Notes: generated by a model not told the origin, from the sequence alone. Numbered from the stretch's first letter, positions 42,668 through 52,644 are shown. The stretch: DNA of 64,000 nt from Caproiciproducens faecalis (GCF_019448085.1 NZ_JAGFNZ010000002.1:744001-808000); one strand, 5' to 3'. Translations and numbers: made by a program.

Positions 42668-45304
42668 TTATTTTGCTCTCTTTTCCTTAACGGCAGCCTG
42701 TGCGGCAGCCAGACGCGCGATCGGCACGCGGAACGGTGAGCAGGATACATAGTTGAGGCCAACCTTATGGCAGAACTCGACGGAAGTCGGGTCGCCGCCG
42801 TGCTCGCCGCAGATGCCGAGGTGAATCTCGGGTCTGGTCTTGCGGCCAAGCTCAACAGACATCTTCACCAGCTTGCCTACGCCGTTCTGGTCAAGGTGAG
42901 CAAACGGATCGGACTCGTAAATTTTATTCTCATAGTAGTAGTTCAGGAACTTACCGGCATCGTCACGGCTGAAACCAAAGGTCATCTGGGTCAGGTCGTT
43001 GGTGCCGAAGCTGAAGAACTCCGCTTCCTTGGCAATTTCGTCAGCGGTCAGCGCTGCACGCGGAATCTCGATCATGGTACCGACTTCGTATCTGAGGGAT
43101 ACGCCGGCTTCCTTGATGATTCTGTCAGCGGTTTCCGTAACGACATCTTTTACAAACTTAAGCTCTTTGACTTCGCCGACCAGCGGGATCATGATGCGCG
43201 GCTCGGTCTTGAACTCAGGATGCTTCTTATTCACTGCGATAGCAGCGTTGATGACAGCCGTTGTCTGCATTCTGGCAATTTCCGGATAGGAAACGGCAAG
43301 ACGGCAGCCACGGTGACCCATCATCGGGTTAAACTCATGCAGGCTTGCAATGACGTTCTTCAGGTCTGCTACGGTGATGTTGAGCTCGCCGGCGATTTCC
43401 TTGATGTCCTCTTCCTTGGTCGGCAGGAACTCGTGGAGAGGCGGATCGAGGAAGCGGATGATGACCGGACGGCCTTCCATTACTTCGTAGATGCCCTCAA
43501 AGTCGCCCTGCTGGAACGGGGTGAGCTTTACCAGTGCCTTTTCGCGCTCTTCGGTGGTCTTGGCAACAATCATTTCACGCATTGCCTTAATGCGCTGACC
43601 CTCAAAGAACATGTGCTCGGTACGGCAGAGGCCAATGCCCTGCGCGCCGAAGTCACGGCCCTGTTTCGCGTCCTTCGGTGTATCTGCGTTGGTGTAAACT
43701 TCCAGCTTGCGGACAGCGTCGGCCCACTTCATGAAGCGGTCGAAGTCGCCGGAAATTTTGGCGGCGGCGGTCGGAATTGCTTCCGCGTAGATATTGCCGG
43801 TGGAGCCGTCAATGGAAATATAGTCGCCCTCTTTAATGGTCTGGCCGGCGAGGGTGAATTTCTTTGCGTCATAATCGACAACGATTTCGCCGCAGCCGGA
43901 TACACAGCAGGTACCCATGCCGCGCGCAACAACCGCTGCGTGGGAGGTCATGCCGCCGCGGACGGTGAGGATGCCCTGTGCAACAGCCATACCTTCAATG
44001 TCTTCCGGAGAAGTTTCCAGACGGACAAGAACGATCTTCTCGCCCTTTTCGTGCCATTCTTTTGCGTCTTCAGCAGAGAAGACAACTCTTCCGCAGGCTG
44101 CGCCCGGGGAAGCGGCAAGGCCTTTGCCGATTGCTTTGGCCTTTTTGATGGCGGTTGCGTCGAACTGCGGGTGAAGCAGGGAATCGAGCTGCTTCGGCTC
44201 TACTCTCAGAACGGCCTCTTCTTCGGAAATCATTCCTTCGTCAACCAGGTCAACAGCTACTTTCAGAGCAGCGGCTGCGGTTCTCTTGCCGTTTCTGGTC
44301 TGCAGCATGTAGAGCTTGCCGTTTTCAATGGTGAACTCCATGTCCTGCATATCTGTATAATGTTTTTCAAGGTTGTTTGCAATCTCAGCGAACTGGTTGT
44401 AAACTTCCGGCATATCCTGCTGTAAATGGCTGATCGGGGACGGGGTGCGGATACCGGCAACCACGTCTTCGCCCTGTGCGTTAATGAGGTACTCGCCAAA
44501 GAGAGCCTTTTCGCCTGTGGCCGGGTTGCGGGTAAACGCAACGCCTGTGCCGGACTTGTCACCGGAGTTACCGAACACCATTGCCTGTACGTTGACCGCT
44601 GTGCCCCAGTCATAGGGGATTTCGTTCATGCGGCGGTATACGTTTGCGCGGGGGTTGTCCCAGGAGCGGAAAACAGCCTTGACGGCTTCCATCAGCTGAA
44701 CCTTCGGCTCGGTCGGGAAATCCTCGCCCTTCTGCGCTTTATAGAAAGCCTTGAATTTCTTGACAAGATCCTTCATATCGTCCGCGTCAAGCTCGGTATC
44801 CATCTTAACGCCTTTTTCCTGCTTCTTTGCCTCAATGATTTTCTCAAACTCTGTTTTGGAAAGCTCCATAACAACGTCGGAGAACATCTGGACAAAACGG
44901 CGGTAGGAGTCGTAAGCAAAACGCGGGCTGTTTGTAATTTTTGCAAGGCCCTCAACAACCGTGTCGTTCAGACCGAGGTTCAAAATGGTGTCCATCATGC
45001 CCGGCATGGAAGCACGCGCACCGGAACGTACGGAAACCAGCAGCGGGTTTTCCGGATCGCCGAAATTCTTCCCGGTGATTTCCTCCATCTTTTTCAAATA
45101 TTGGTAAATTTCAGCCTGAATGTCAGCGTTGATTTCGCGGCCATCCTTATAGTATTGCGTGCAGGCTTCGGTGGAAATCGTAAAGCCCTGAGGAACAGGC
45201 ATCCCGAGAACGGTCATCTCGGCTAAGTTGGCGCCTTTGCCTCCGAGGAGCTCTCTCATTTTGCCATTGCCTTCGGAGAAAAGGTAAACGTACTTGTGGC
45301 TCAT
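42668..45304 (-). CDS. ppdK: Pyruvate, phosphate dikinase
   Basis: Interconverts pyruvate, ATP and phosphate with phosphoenolpyruvate, AMP and pyrophosphate; in anaerobes it serves glycolysis or gluconeogenesis. 878 residues, full length. N-terminal ATP-grasp (GGKGANLAEM), the phospho-His domain with GGMTSHAAVVARGMG, and the C-terminal PEP barrel with GICGEHGGDP (catalytic Cys). AGGTACT precedes ATG. Single gene with its own promoter and terminator. Confidence 0.97.
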   Translation of the reverse strand: MSHKYVYLFSEGNGKMRELLGGKGANLAEMTVLGMPVPQGFTISTEACTQYYKDGREINADIQAEIYQYLKKMEEITGKNFGDPENPLLVSVRSGARASMPGMMDTILNLGLNDTVVEGLAKITNSPRFAYDSYRRFVQMFSDVVMELSKTEFEKIIEAKKQEKGVKMDTELDADDMKDLVKKFKAFYKAQKGEDFPTEPKVQLMEAVKAVFRSWDNPRANVYRRMNEIPYDWGTAVNVQAMVFGNSGDKSGTGVAFTRNPATGEKALFGEYLINAQGEDVVAGIRTPSPISHLQQDMPEVYNQFAEIANNLEKHYTDMQDMEFTIENGKLYMLQTRNGKRTAAAALKVAVDLVDEGMISEEEAVLRVEPKQLDSLLHPQFDATAIKKAKAIGKGLAASPGAACGRVVFSAEDAKEWHEKGEKIVLVRLETSPEDIEGMAVAQGILTVRGGMTSHAAVVARGMGTCCVSGCGEIVVDYDAKKFTLAGQTIKEGDYISIDGSTGNIYAEAIPTAAAKISGDFDRFMKWADAVRKLEVYTNADTPKDAKQGRDFGAQGIGLCRTEHMFFEGQRIKAMREMIVAKTTEEREKALVKLTPFQQGDFEGIYEVMEGRPVIIRFLDPPLHEFLPTKEEDIKEIAGELNITVADLKNVIASLHEFNPMMGHRGCRLAVSYPEIARMQTTAVINAAIAVNKKHPEFKTEPRIMIPLVGEVKELKFVKDVVTETADRIIKEAGVSLRYEVGTMIEIPRAALTADEIAKEAEFFSFGTNDLTQMTFGFSRDDAGKFLNYYYENKIYESDPFAHLDQNGVGKLVKMSVELGRKTRPEIHLGICGEHGGDPTSVEFCHKVGLNYVSCSPFRVPIARLAAAQAAVKEKRAK

Positions 45305-45383
45305 TAACAGTACCTCCTATAAAAATAAATTGTTTTTACGAGCTATATTAATTTGTAGTTTTGTAAATAGTCGCTCAAAGTGT

Positions 45384-45392
45384 ATTATAGCA
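45384..45392 (-). promoter_or_regulatory. Extended -10 promoter of ppdK
   Basis: Minus strand TGC-TATAAT, a perfect extended -10 about 80 bases before the ATG; the -35 is poor. Confidence 0.65.
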
Positions 45393-45505
45393 AAAACAAC
45401 TGGAAATTACTATATGTTTTTTTATAAAACCAACTGATATTTTAAATTAAATTTTGTAAAAACAGAGTATCTTTCACAAATCCACTGCAAATATTGAATT
45501 ATGTC

Positions 45506-45533
45506 TTGAAAATTCTGATTCTTATGAGATAAT
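45506..45533 (+). promoter_or_regulatory. Promoter of the glmU-prs operon
   Basis: TTGAAA, 16 bases, GATAAT, about 65 bases before ATG 45600. The 295-bp gap to ppdK holds no gene. Confidence 0.6.
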
Positions 45534-45599
45534 AGAGTTAATTCAAAATGAATTTTTATGCTTAAATGCTAAGTTATAGATCATCACGGAGGAAACAAA

Positions 45600-46646
45600 A
45601 TGCCAGAAGAATGCTGCGCAATTATTCTTGCCGCAGGCGACGGGAAACGGATGAAATCCAACCGCCCCAAAGTACTTTCACCGGTGCTTTTCAAGCCGAT
45701 GCTGCAATGGGTAATTGATTCCGCGCACAGCGCGGGGGTTTCCGGTATCTGTGTAGTCACCGGCTATATGCACGAAGAGGTCGAGCGCTACCTTTCCCAT
45801 GTCAATGAAAACAGTCCTTTTGCCGCTGTTTCCCACGTTCTTCAGCCCGAGCGCAAAGGGACCGGCCACGCTGTTATGATGGCCGAAAGTTTTCTGCGCA
45901 TGCACCGCGGGGAAAATGTTCTGATTTTAAATGGAGACGCGCCGTTTGTCGATTCATCGGTAATCGAAGAAGCGCTGAAAGACCACGTTGAGAACGGCAA
46001 CGCGGTTACTGTCATTTCTGCCGTTCTGGACGATCCGACCGGGTACGGCCGCATTGTGCGCGACCCGGAAACTCACCTTATCAGCGCGATTGTGGAGCAC
46101 AAGGATGCGGATTTTGCAACCCTTTCCATTTGTGAAATCAATTCCGGCGCATACTGGTTCCGGGTTGATGACCTTCTGGACATTCTTTCCAAATTTTCCA
46201 ACAATAATGCGCAGGGTGAATATTATCTGACCGACGCGGTCAAACTGCTGATTGAAAGCGGTAAAAATGCTGGAGCCCATACCACCAGCGACGCAAACGC
46301 CGTACTGGGCGCGAACGACTGTCTGCAGCTCAACGCGCTGAACTCCATTGCCCGCGAAGAGATTCTTTCCCGCCACATGCGAAACGGAATTGAAATTCCG
46401 TGCCGCGACGGCGTCATGATCGGCCCGGACGTGGTCATCGGCAGTGATACCTGCATTTTACCCGGCACCATTTTGCGCGGAGCAACCGTCATTGGCTGCA
46501 ACTGCACGGTGGGGCCGCATTCTTTTTTATCGGACAGTCGGGTGGGTGACGGCGTGCAGCTGAATTCCGTCCAGTGTGTAAACAGTATTATCAAGTCAAA
46601 CCAGGCCGTTGCGCCTTTTTCGGTTATAAACCAGAATATCGTTTGA
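45600..46646 (+). CDS. GlmU-type uridylyltransferase, short form without acetyltransferase end
   Basis: 348 residues against about 455 for bifunctional GlmU. The N-terminal pyrophosphorylase (1-230) is complete: LAAGDGKRMKS, the Lys in RPKVLSPV, LNGDAPFVD and GYGRIV. Only a short left-handed beta-helix remains (about 250-340: GPDVVIGSDTCILPG, GATVIGCNCTVGPHSFLSDSRVGDG). The stretch that carries the acetyltransferase residues in GlmU (beyond about 350) is missing. So it probably makes UDP-GlcNAc from GlcNAc-1-P but needs another acetyltransferase. GGAGG precedes ATG. First gene before prs, as in Bacillus. Confidence 0.85.
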   Translation: MPEECCAIILAAGDGKRMKSNRPKVLSPVLFKPMLQWVIDSAHSAGVSGICVVTGYMHEEVERYLSHVNENSPFAAVSHVLQPERKGTGHAVMMAESFLRMHRGENVLILNGDAPFVDSSVIEEALKDHVENGNAVTVISAVLDDPTGYGRIVRDPETHLISAIVEHKDADFATLSICEINSGAYWFRVDDLLDILSKFSNNNAQGEYYLTDAVKLLIESGKNAGAHTTSDANAVLGANDCLQLNALNSIAREEILSRHMRNGIEIPCRDGVMIGPDVVIGSDTCILPGTILRGATVIGCNCTVGPHSFLSDSRVGDGVQLNSVQCVNSIIKSNQAVAPFSVINQNIV

Positions 46647-46673
46647 GACAACAGAATACAGGGGGATATGCAA

Positions 46674-47630
46674 ATGAACTTTCATGGCAAGGATATCAAA
46701 ATTTTTGCTGCCAACGCCAACCAGCGTGTAGCAAAACAGATTTCGGAGTGTTTGGGCCTTCCGATGGGCAAAAGCGAAGTTTCCACCTTCAGCGACGGTG
46801 AAATTTCCCTTTCGCTGTTTGAGTCGGTTCGCGGTTCTGACTGCTTTATCGTTCAGTCGACCTGCGCCCCGGTCAACAACAACCTGATGGAACTGCTCAT
46901 TATGATCGACGCGATGAAACGCGCCTCCGCAGCGCGCATCACCGCCGTTATGCCGTATTTCGGCTACGCCCGTCAGGACCGCAAGGCCAAAGCCCGCGAC
47001 CCGATTTCGGCAAAGCTCTGCGCCGACCTGATTACCACCGCCGGAGCCGACCGTGTACTGACCATGGATCTTCACGCCCCCCAGATTCAGGGCTTCTTCA
47101 ACATCCCCGTGGATCATCTTCTCGGCGCGCCGATTCTTTCCTCTTTTCTGAAAGAGCGTGTCGGCGACGAAACCGATGATTATGTCATCGTATCCCCCGA
47201 CCTGGGCTCCGTAACCCGCGCGCGCAATTTTGCCGCCCGTATCGGCTGCCCGCTCGCCATTGTGGACAAGCGCCGCCAGAAAGCCAACGTGTGCGAAGTC
47301 ATGAACATCATCGGCGACGTAAAAGGCAAGAAGGTCATTCTCGTCGATGATATGATCGACACCGCCGGAACTCTCTGCAACGCAGCCAGCGCCATTATGG
47401 AAAAAGGTGCAAAGGAAGTCAACGCCTGCGCGACCCACGCGGTTCTTTCCGGCCCGGCCATCGACCGCATCAAAGCAAGCCCGATCAAGGAACTCGTTCT
47501 GCTTGACACCATCCCCCTCTCCCCCGAAAAGCAGCTTGAGAACTTCACCATTCTTCCCGTTGCCCCGCTTTTTGCGGAAGCAATTGAGAGAATTTACGAA
47601 GACAAACCTGTTTCCCCCATGTTTGTCTGA
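46674..47630 (+). CDS. prs: Ribose-phosphate pyrophosphokinase
   Basis: Makes PRPP from ribose 5-phosphate and ATP for nucleotide, His and Trp synthesis. 318 residues. ATP and ribose-phosphate binding motifs: RQDRKAKARDPISAKL, DLHAPQIQGFF and PRPP loop VILVDDMIDTAGT. ATG 46674 fits GGGGGA 7 bases upstream; ATG 46668 is two codons earlier. Follows glmU after 27 bp; the two are co-transcribed. Downstream lies the repeat-filled gap. Confidence 0.97.
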   Translation: MNFHGKDIKIFAANANQRVAKQISECLGLPMGKSEVSTFSDGEISLSLFESVRGSDCFIVQSTCAPVNNNLMELLIMIDAMKRASAARITAVMPYFGYARQDRKAKARDPISAKLCADLITTAGADRVLTMDLHAPQIQGFFNIPVDHLLGAPILSSFLKERVGDETDDYVIVSPDLGSVTRARNFAARIGCPLAIVDKRRQKANVCEVMNIIGDVKGKKVILVDDMIDTAGTLCNAASAIMEKGAKEVNACATHAVLSGPAIDRIKASPIKELVLLDTIPLSPEKQLENFTILPVAPLFAEAIERIYEDKPVSPMFV

Positions 47631-47654
47631 TAAATAATCAATGTAATGTCTGGT

Positions 47655-47717
47655 GGGGTGGATTTTCCATCCCGCCATATTTCTTTATTCTGAACTAAAT
47701 AAAAGCACCGCCGTAGG
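47655..47717 (+). repeat. Tandem hairpin unit, copy 1
   Basis: A hairpin GGGGTGGA/TCCATCCC (extended outside to a 10-11-bp stem from 47652) is followed by a 49-base tail beginning ATCCCGCCATAT and ending CGTAGG. The tail is about 80 percent identical to the unit at 47739. The first unit lies just after the prs stop and its hairpin could also stop prs transcription. Confidence 0.75.
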
Positions 47718-47738
47718 CGCGTCCTGACCGGCAGGTCC

Positions 47739-47802
47739 GGGGTAGAGTAGTCTATCCCGCCATATTCCTTTATCATAATCTAAATGAAAGCACTGTCGTA
47801 GG
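47739..47802 (+). repeat. Tandem hairpin unit, copy 2
   Basis: Same arrangement as the unit at 47655, 85 bases on: hairpin GGGGTAGA/TCTATCCC and a tail ending CGTAGG. A G-C pair of copy 1 is replaced by A-T here, keeping the stem. Confidence 0.75.
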
Positions 47803-47836
47803 AAGTAAGAGAGCCAAACCCTGCTTTTTCGTACCC

Positions 47837-48013
47837 CGTCAATGAAAACCACTAAAGAATCGTATCACATAAAAGTTCTTTGGGGATACCCCGGGGGTGC
47901 AGGGGGATTTTATGGAACCCTCCCGCCGGGAATTAAAAATCCCCCTGCGCGTACTTTGCCTACTTTCGGACAAGACCGAAAGTAGGGGCCCGCCCGGCCT
48001 GAGGGCAGACCAA
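47837..48013 (+). repeat. Structured dispersed repeat, copy A
   Basis: About 177 bases, similar to 53955-54130. Contains a 13-bp stem GCAGGGGGATTTT / AAAATCCCCCTGC (47899-47911 with 47936-47948), a second stem CTACTTTCGG / CCGAAAGTAG (47960-47985) and a small GCCC/GGGC hairpin. Start shares CGTCAATGAAAACC with copy B. No protein product is convincing. A structured RNA or a small non-autonomous element is possible. Confidence 0.85.
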
Positions 48014-48418
48014 AGCCCGGCGGGGAAAAGCCATTAGGGGGACTCTCGCCGCCGGTCTTTCTGCCGCAAGGCACAAAAAAACGCCGTACACGGATTTTGC
48101 ATCCATATACAACGTCATCAAGTGCCCGCGGGTATAAATCGCCTCTGTACAAAAAGAAAAAGAGGCGGTATAATAATATCCGCAGTGCGCCGATTATTCG
48201 GTTGCTTATGGAGTGTGGCTCCGTATGCAGGGGGCGGGGCGGTGGTGCGCCCCGTTCCTGCTCTGCACTTTTTATTGTGCCTTACGAACCGATTATAGCG
48301 CTTTTCTTCTTTTCATGCAATAGAATTTGTAAAATTGCAGAAGATTATGGCAATTTATGGGAAATGCCCGGCTGTCCGGCTGAGGCGTTTGCCGTTTTAT
48401 AGATTGAGGTTACGGAAC
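48014..48418 (+). other. Rest of the prs-pth gap, no gene found
   Basis: 405 bases unique to this copy of the gap. Contains CGCCTCT and AGAGGCG arms (near 48141 and 48160) and a TATAAT-like string at about 48168, but no convincing promoter and no coding frame with a ribosome site. GC-rich at left, AT-rich before pth. Confidence 0.5.
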
Positions 48419-49030
48419 ATGTTTAAAAACATTTTTGCAAGAAGCGCCGAGCCGGTCGGCCCGGTCGAATACATTGTCGCCGGTCTGGGCAACCCCGGCG
48501 GCAAATACGAAGGCACGCGCCACAACGCGGGCTTTATGGCGCTTGACTATATTGCGGAAAAGGCCGGGGCAAAGGTAGACCGCATCCGCTTTAAGGGGCT
48601 GACCGGCACCGCCGTAATCGGCGGAAAAAAGGTGCTTCTGCTCAAACCCTCCACCTATATGAATTTAAGCGGGCAGAGCGTTACGGAGGCCATGTCCTTC
48701 TATAAGCTGCCGCCTGAAAAGGTGATTGTTCTTTTCGACGACATTTCTCTGGAGCCGGGCCACATGCGCATCCGCATGAAGGGCAGCGACGGCGGACAGA
48801 ATGGAATGAAAAATATTATCTACCTAAGCGGGAGCGACCGTTTCCCGCGCATTAAGCTCGGCACGGGAGCCAAACCGAACCCCCAGTGGGATTTGGCGGA
48901 CTGGGTGCTTTCCAAGTTTACCGAAACGGACAAAAAGGCTCTTTACGAGGCAATTGACCACGCCAACTCCTCCGTGGAGCTGATGGTGCAGGACAACGCC
49001 GCCGAGGCGATGAACAAATATAATTCATAA
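48419..49030 (+). CDS. pth: Peptidyl-tRNA hydrolase
   Basis: Frees tRNA from stalled peptidyl-tRNA. 203 residues from ATG 48419 (GAGGT about 9 bases upstream); the longer frame from 48335 has no ribosome site. It has a short extra N-terminus (about 18 residues) before YIVAGLGNPG. Catalytic His in TRHNAGF, Asn in STYMNLSG, and DDISLEPGHMRIR. Downstream of prs, upstream of mfd, as in Bacillus. Confidence 0.95.
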   Translation: MFKNIFARSAEPVGPVEYIVAGLGNPGGKYEGTRHNAGFMALDYIAEKAGAKVDRIRFKGLTGTAVIGGKKVLLLKPSTYMNLSGQSVTEAMSFYKLPPEKVIVLFDDISLEPGHMRIRMKGSDGGQNGMKNIIYLSGSDRFPRIKLGTGAKPNPQWDLADWVLSKFTETDKKALYEAIDHANSSVELMVQDNAAEAMNKYNS

Positions 49031-49112
49031 AGACCGCATATAATAAAATATCAGTAAAAGTAATGGACAATAAGCACGGATTTTTTCGTTCATTCAAATT
49101 AAGGGAGATTCC

Positions 49113-52100
49113 ATGAAATTTCTCACCAATGCAATCAGCGGCCTCAAGGAGTTTCAGGAACTTGAAGCCGCTGTCAAAACCTCTGCGCTGCCGGCGGCAG
49201 TGACCGGGCTTTCCGGGATTCATAAAGCAAATATTATCTACTCGCTCTGCGTAAAAACAAAACGCAGGGCTTTTGTTGTTGCCGGTGATGAAAACGAGGC
49301 GCAGCGCCTGTGTGACGACCTTTCCTCCATGGGCATGAAGCCGCTGTTTTACCCCGTGCGCGACTTCAATTTCCGCGACACGGCGGGAAGCAGCCACGAG
49401 TATGAGCATCAGCGCCTGCAGGTGCTGGAGCAGACGCTCGGCGGCGAGTGCGACGCGGTGGTCTGCTGTATGGACGCGGCTCTGCAGTACACCATCCCCC
49501 CGCAGGAACTGAAAAAGCGCACCGTTACGCTGAAAGCGGGCGATTCCGTTTCCATGGAACAGGTGCTTTCCGCCCTGTCCGCCTGCGGGTACGAACGCGC
49601 CGTTCAGGTGGACGGCACCGGGCAGTTTTCTCAGCGCGGCGGCATTCTGGACATTTTCACGCCCGACGCTCCGAATCCGGCGCGCGTGGAATTCTGGGGC
49701 GACGAAATCGACACCATTTCTCTGTTTGATCTGGAAACTCAGCGCCGCACGGAAACCGCGGAGCAGCTTGTCATTGCCCCCGCGGTGGAAGCCCTGATCG
49801 ACAATCCGGGACTTCTGGCGGAAAAAATCATGAAACACGCGTCCACTCTGCGCGGAAAAACGGCTCCGGCCGCCAAGACCGTTTTGACGGAACAGGCGGA
49901 TAAGCTGGAAAGCGGCGTCCGCATCGGGTGCGCGGATAAATATATCACCATGCTGTACGGTACCACGGCGACCCTGTTTGATTATATGGACCCGGATACT
50001 CTGTTCTTTGTCAGCGAACCGGTCAAATCAAAGGAACGGATGCGCAGTACACTCTGGCAGTGGGGCGAAGACGTGAAAGACCTACTGCTCGAGGGCACTC
50101 TCTGCCGCGGGCTGGACACCTTCAGCGGGGACTGGCCGTACGTTCTGGATCTGTTTGAGCGCCGCGGCGCAATTTATCTGGACACCTTTGTACGCGGCAG
50201 CTACGAAACGCCGGTGCGCACCCTCATCGGGCTGACCGCCCGTCAGCTTTCCGTGTGGGGCGGCAGCACCCAGCTGCTGAGCGAAGACGTGCAGAACATG
50301 CTGGCAACCAAATGGGCCTGTGTGGTGCTTGCCGGAAACGAGCGAAGTGCGCGAACCACCGTCGCCGACCTGCAGGCGGCCGGGCTGCCCGCGGGTTACG
50401 TTGAAAACCCGGAAACCGTTCAGCGCGGTACCGTTGTAGTCACCACCGGAGCGCTTTCCGCCGGACTGGAATACCCCGGCGCGTTCTTCGGTCTGATTAC
50501 GCACGGCCGGTTGATTTCCGCGCCCGCCAAAAAGGCCAAGCGTAACAAAAACAGTCAGGAAATTTACAGTCTTGCGGAGCTGACCCCCGGCGACTATGTG
50601 GTGCATGTGTCCCACGGAATCGGCGTGTTCGAGGGCATCCACAAGCTCGACATGCACGGCATTGTCAAGGATTATATCAAGCTGCGGTACGCTAAAAACG
50701 ACACCCTCTATGTCCCTGTCACCCAATTGGACATGGTTTCCAAATACATCGGCCCGCGTGAGGATGCGACCGTCAAGCTGCACCGTCTGGGCGGCGCGGA
50801 GTGGCAGAAGGCCAAGGCGAGAGTCCGCGCGGCGGTCAAGGATATGGCGAAGGAGCTGATGAAGCTTTACGCCGAACGTATGCAGGCGCAGGGACACGCC
50901 TTTCCGCAGGACAACGAGTGGCAGCGTGATTTTGAAGCGTACTTTGAGTTCGATGAAACGGAAGCGCAGCTCCGCTGTATTGACGAGATAAAGAACGATA
51001 TGGAGCGGGAAGCCCCCATGGATCGGCTTCTGTGCGGGGACGTCGGCTTTGGAAAAACAGAGGTTGCTCTGCGCGCCGCTTTCAAGTGCATTACGGATTC
51101 CAAGCAGTGCGCCATGCTGGTACCCACCACGATTCTGGCGTGGCAGCACTTTCAAACCATCCTCAAGCGTATGGAAGGATTCCCGGTCAGAATAGAGCTG
51201 CTTTCCCGATTCCGCACACCGAAGCAGCAGGAGGAAATTCTGCGGCGCTTAAAGCGCGGCGAAGTGGACATGGTCGTCGGTACGCACCGCCTTGTTTCCA
51301 AGGATGTAAAATTCCGCGATCTGGGACTGGTCGTCATCGACGAGGAACAGCGTTTCGGCGTGGCACAGAAGGAAAAACTGAAAGCGCTGTGCAAAAACGT
51401 GGACGTCCTCACCCTTTCGGCTACGCCGATTCCGCGCACGCTGAACATGGCGCTGTCCGGTATCCGCGACATGAGCCTAATTGAGGAAGCGCCCCACGAC
51501 CGCCATCCCGTACAGACCTATGTGCTGGAACACGACAACGGCCTCATCAATGAGGCAATCCGGCGCGAGCTGCGGCGCGGCGGGCAGGTGTACTACCTGC
51601 ACAACGACGTTGCGACCATTGAGCGTACGGCTGCCCGGCTGCAGGCACAGGTTCCGGAAGCGCGCATCGGCTTCGGTCACGGCAAGATGAACGAGCAGGA
51701 GCTTTCCGAGGTCTGGCGCCGCCTGATCGAGCACGAAATCGATGTGCTTGTCTGTACGACGATTATAGAAACCGGCGTGGACGTGCCCAACGCCAACACG
51801 CTGATCATCGAAAACGCCGACCGGATGGGGCTTTCCCAGCTTCATCAGATTCGCGGCCGCGTGGGGCGCTCCAGCCGCCGCGCGTATGCCTACCTTACCT
51901 TTACGCCGAACAAGGTGCTCACAGAGATCGCACAGAAGCGGCTCTCCGCCATCCGCGAATTTACGGAGTTCGGCTCCGGATTCAAAATCGCCATGCGCGA
52001 CCTTGAAATTCGGGGCGCGGGCAACATTCTGGGCGGCGAGCAGCACGGTCATATGGAAGCCGTCGGCTACGACATGTACCTGCACCTGCTGGCCGAAGCA

Positions 52101-52568
52101 ATCAGCCGTGAAAAGGGCGAAGCTCCGCCGGAGTACGACCAGGAGTGCCTTGTGGATATGCAGATTCAGGCGCATATTCCGGAAAACTACATTGGAAACC
52201 TCAGTCAGAGGCTGGAAATTTACCGCCGCATCGCGGACATCCGTACCCGCGAGGACGCGCTGGACGTAACCGACGAGCTGATCGACCGCTTCGGCGAGCC
52301 GCCGGAAAGCGTAAACGGCCTGATCGAGGTCGCGCTGCTGCGCAATCTTGCCTCCCAGCTTGGCATTTATGAAATCAAGCAGCAGAACGACGTCCTTCTT
52401 CTGTATAAAAACGGTATCGATATGAAGCAGGTCGGTTCGCTGATTTCCGCCATGCGTTCCCGTGTCATGCTGAACGCCGGGGCGAAACCATACATCAGTG
52501 TCAAAATTCTTCCGGGCGCCACTCCGCTGGACACCCTGACCGAAATTCTCAACACGATTCAGCAATAA
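49113..52568 (+). CDS. mfd: Transcription-repair coupling factor Mfd
   Basis: Removes stalled RNA polymerase and recruits UvrA. 1151 residues. UvrB-homology N-terminus (1-330), RNA-polymerase-interacting CarD-like region (about 490-550, LTPGDYVVHVSHGIGVFEG), SF2 translocase with Walker A GDVGFGKTEVA (about 646) and DEEQRFGV, and the C-terminal TRCF domain. GGGAG precedes ATG. Follows pth by 82 bp. Confidence 0.97.
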   Translation: MKFLTNAISGLKEFQELEAAVKTSALPAAVTGLSGIHKANIIYSLCVKTKRRAFVVAGDENEAQRLCDDLSSMGMKPLFYPVRDFNFRDTAGSSHEYEHQRLQVLEQTLGGECDAVVCCMDAALQYTIPPQELKKRTVTLKAGDSVSMEQVLSALSACGYERAVQVDGTGQFSQRGGILDIFTPDAPNPARVEFWGDEIDTISLFDLETQRRTETAEQLVIAPAVEALIDNPGLLAEKIMKHASTLRGKTAPAAKTVLTEQADKLESGVRIGCADKYITMLYGTTATLFDYMDPDTLFFVSEPVKSKERMRSTLWQWGEDVKDLLLEGTLCRGLDTFSGDWPYVLDLFERRGAIYLDTFVRGSYETPVRTLIGLTARQLSVWGGSTQLLSEDVQNMLATKWACVVLAGNERSARTTVADLQAAGLPAGYVENPETVQRGTVVVTTGALSAGLEYPGAFFGLITHGRLISAPAKKAKRNKNSQEIYSLAELTPGDYVVHVSHGIGVFEGIHKLDMHGIVKDYIKLRYAKNDTLYVPVTQLDMVSKYIGPREDATVKLHRLGGAEWQKAKARVRAAVKDMAKELMKLYAERMQAQGHAFPQDNEWQRDFEAYFEFDETEAQLRCIDEIKNDMEREAPMDRLLCGDVGFGKTEVALRAAFKCITDSKQCAMLVPTTILAWQHFQTILKRMEGFPVRIELLSRFRTPKQQEEILRRLKRGEVDMVVGTHRLVSKDVKFRDLGLVVIDEEQRFGVAQKEKLKALCKNVDVLTLSATPIPRTLNMALSGIRDMSLIEEAPHDRHPVQTYVLEHDNGLINEAIRRELRRGGQVYYLHNDVATIERTAARLQAQVPEARIGFGHGKMNEQELSEVWRRLIEHEIDVLVCTTIIETGVDVPNANTLIIENADRMGLSQLHQIRGRVGRSSRRAYAYLTFTPNKVLTEIAQKRLSAIREFTEFGSGFKIAMRDLEIRGAGNILGGEQHGHMEAVGYDMYLHLLAEAISREKGEAPPEYDQECLVDMQIQAHIPENYIGNLSQRLEIYRRIADIRTREDALDVTDELIDRFGEPPESVNGLIEVALLRNLASQLGIYEIKQQNDVLLLYKNGIDMKQVGSLISAMRSRVMLNAGAKPYISVKILPGATPLDTLTEILNTIQQ

Positions 52569-52644
52569 CGTCATACCGCGCAAAAATCGAATGCTTTTCC
52601 ACCGATGTTTCACACAACCTTCACAAAATCCCCACCCGGCGTAC

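Noticed and set aside
44426-45226. Long plus-strand frame opposite ppdK
   Set aside because: Shadow of a highly conserved, GC-rich gene; no homologue-like motifs and no ribosome site.
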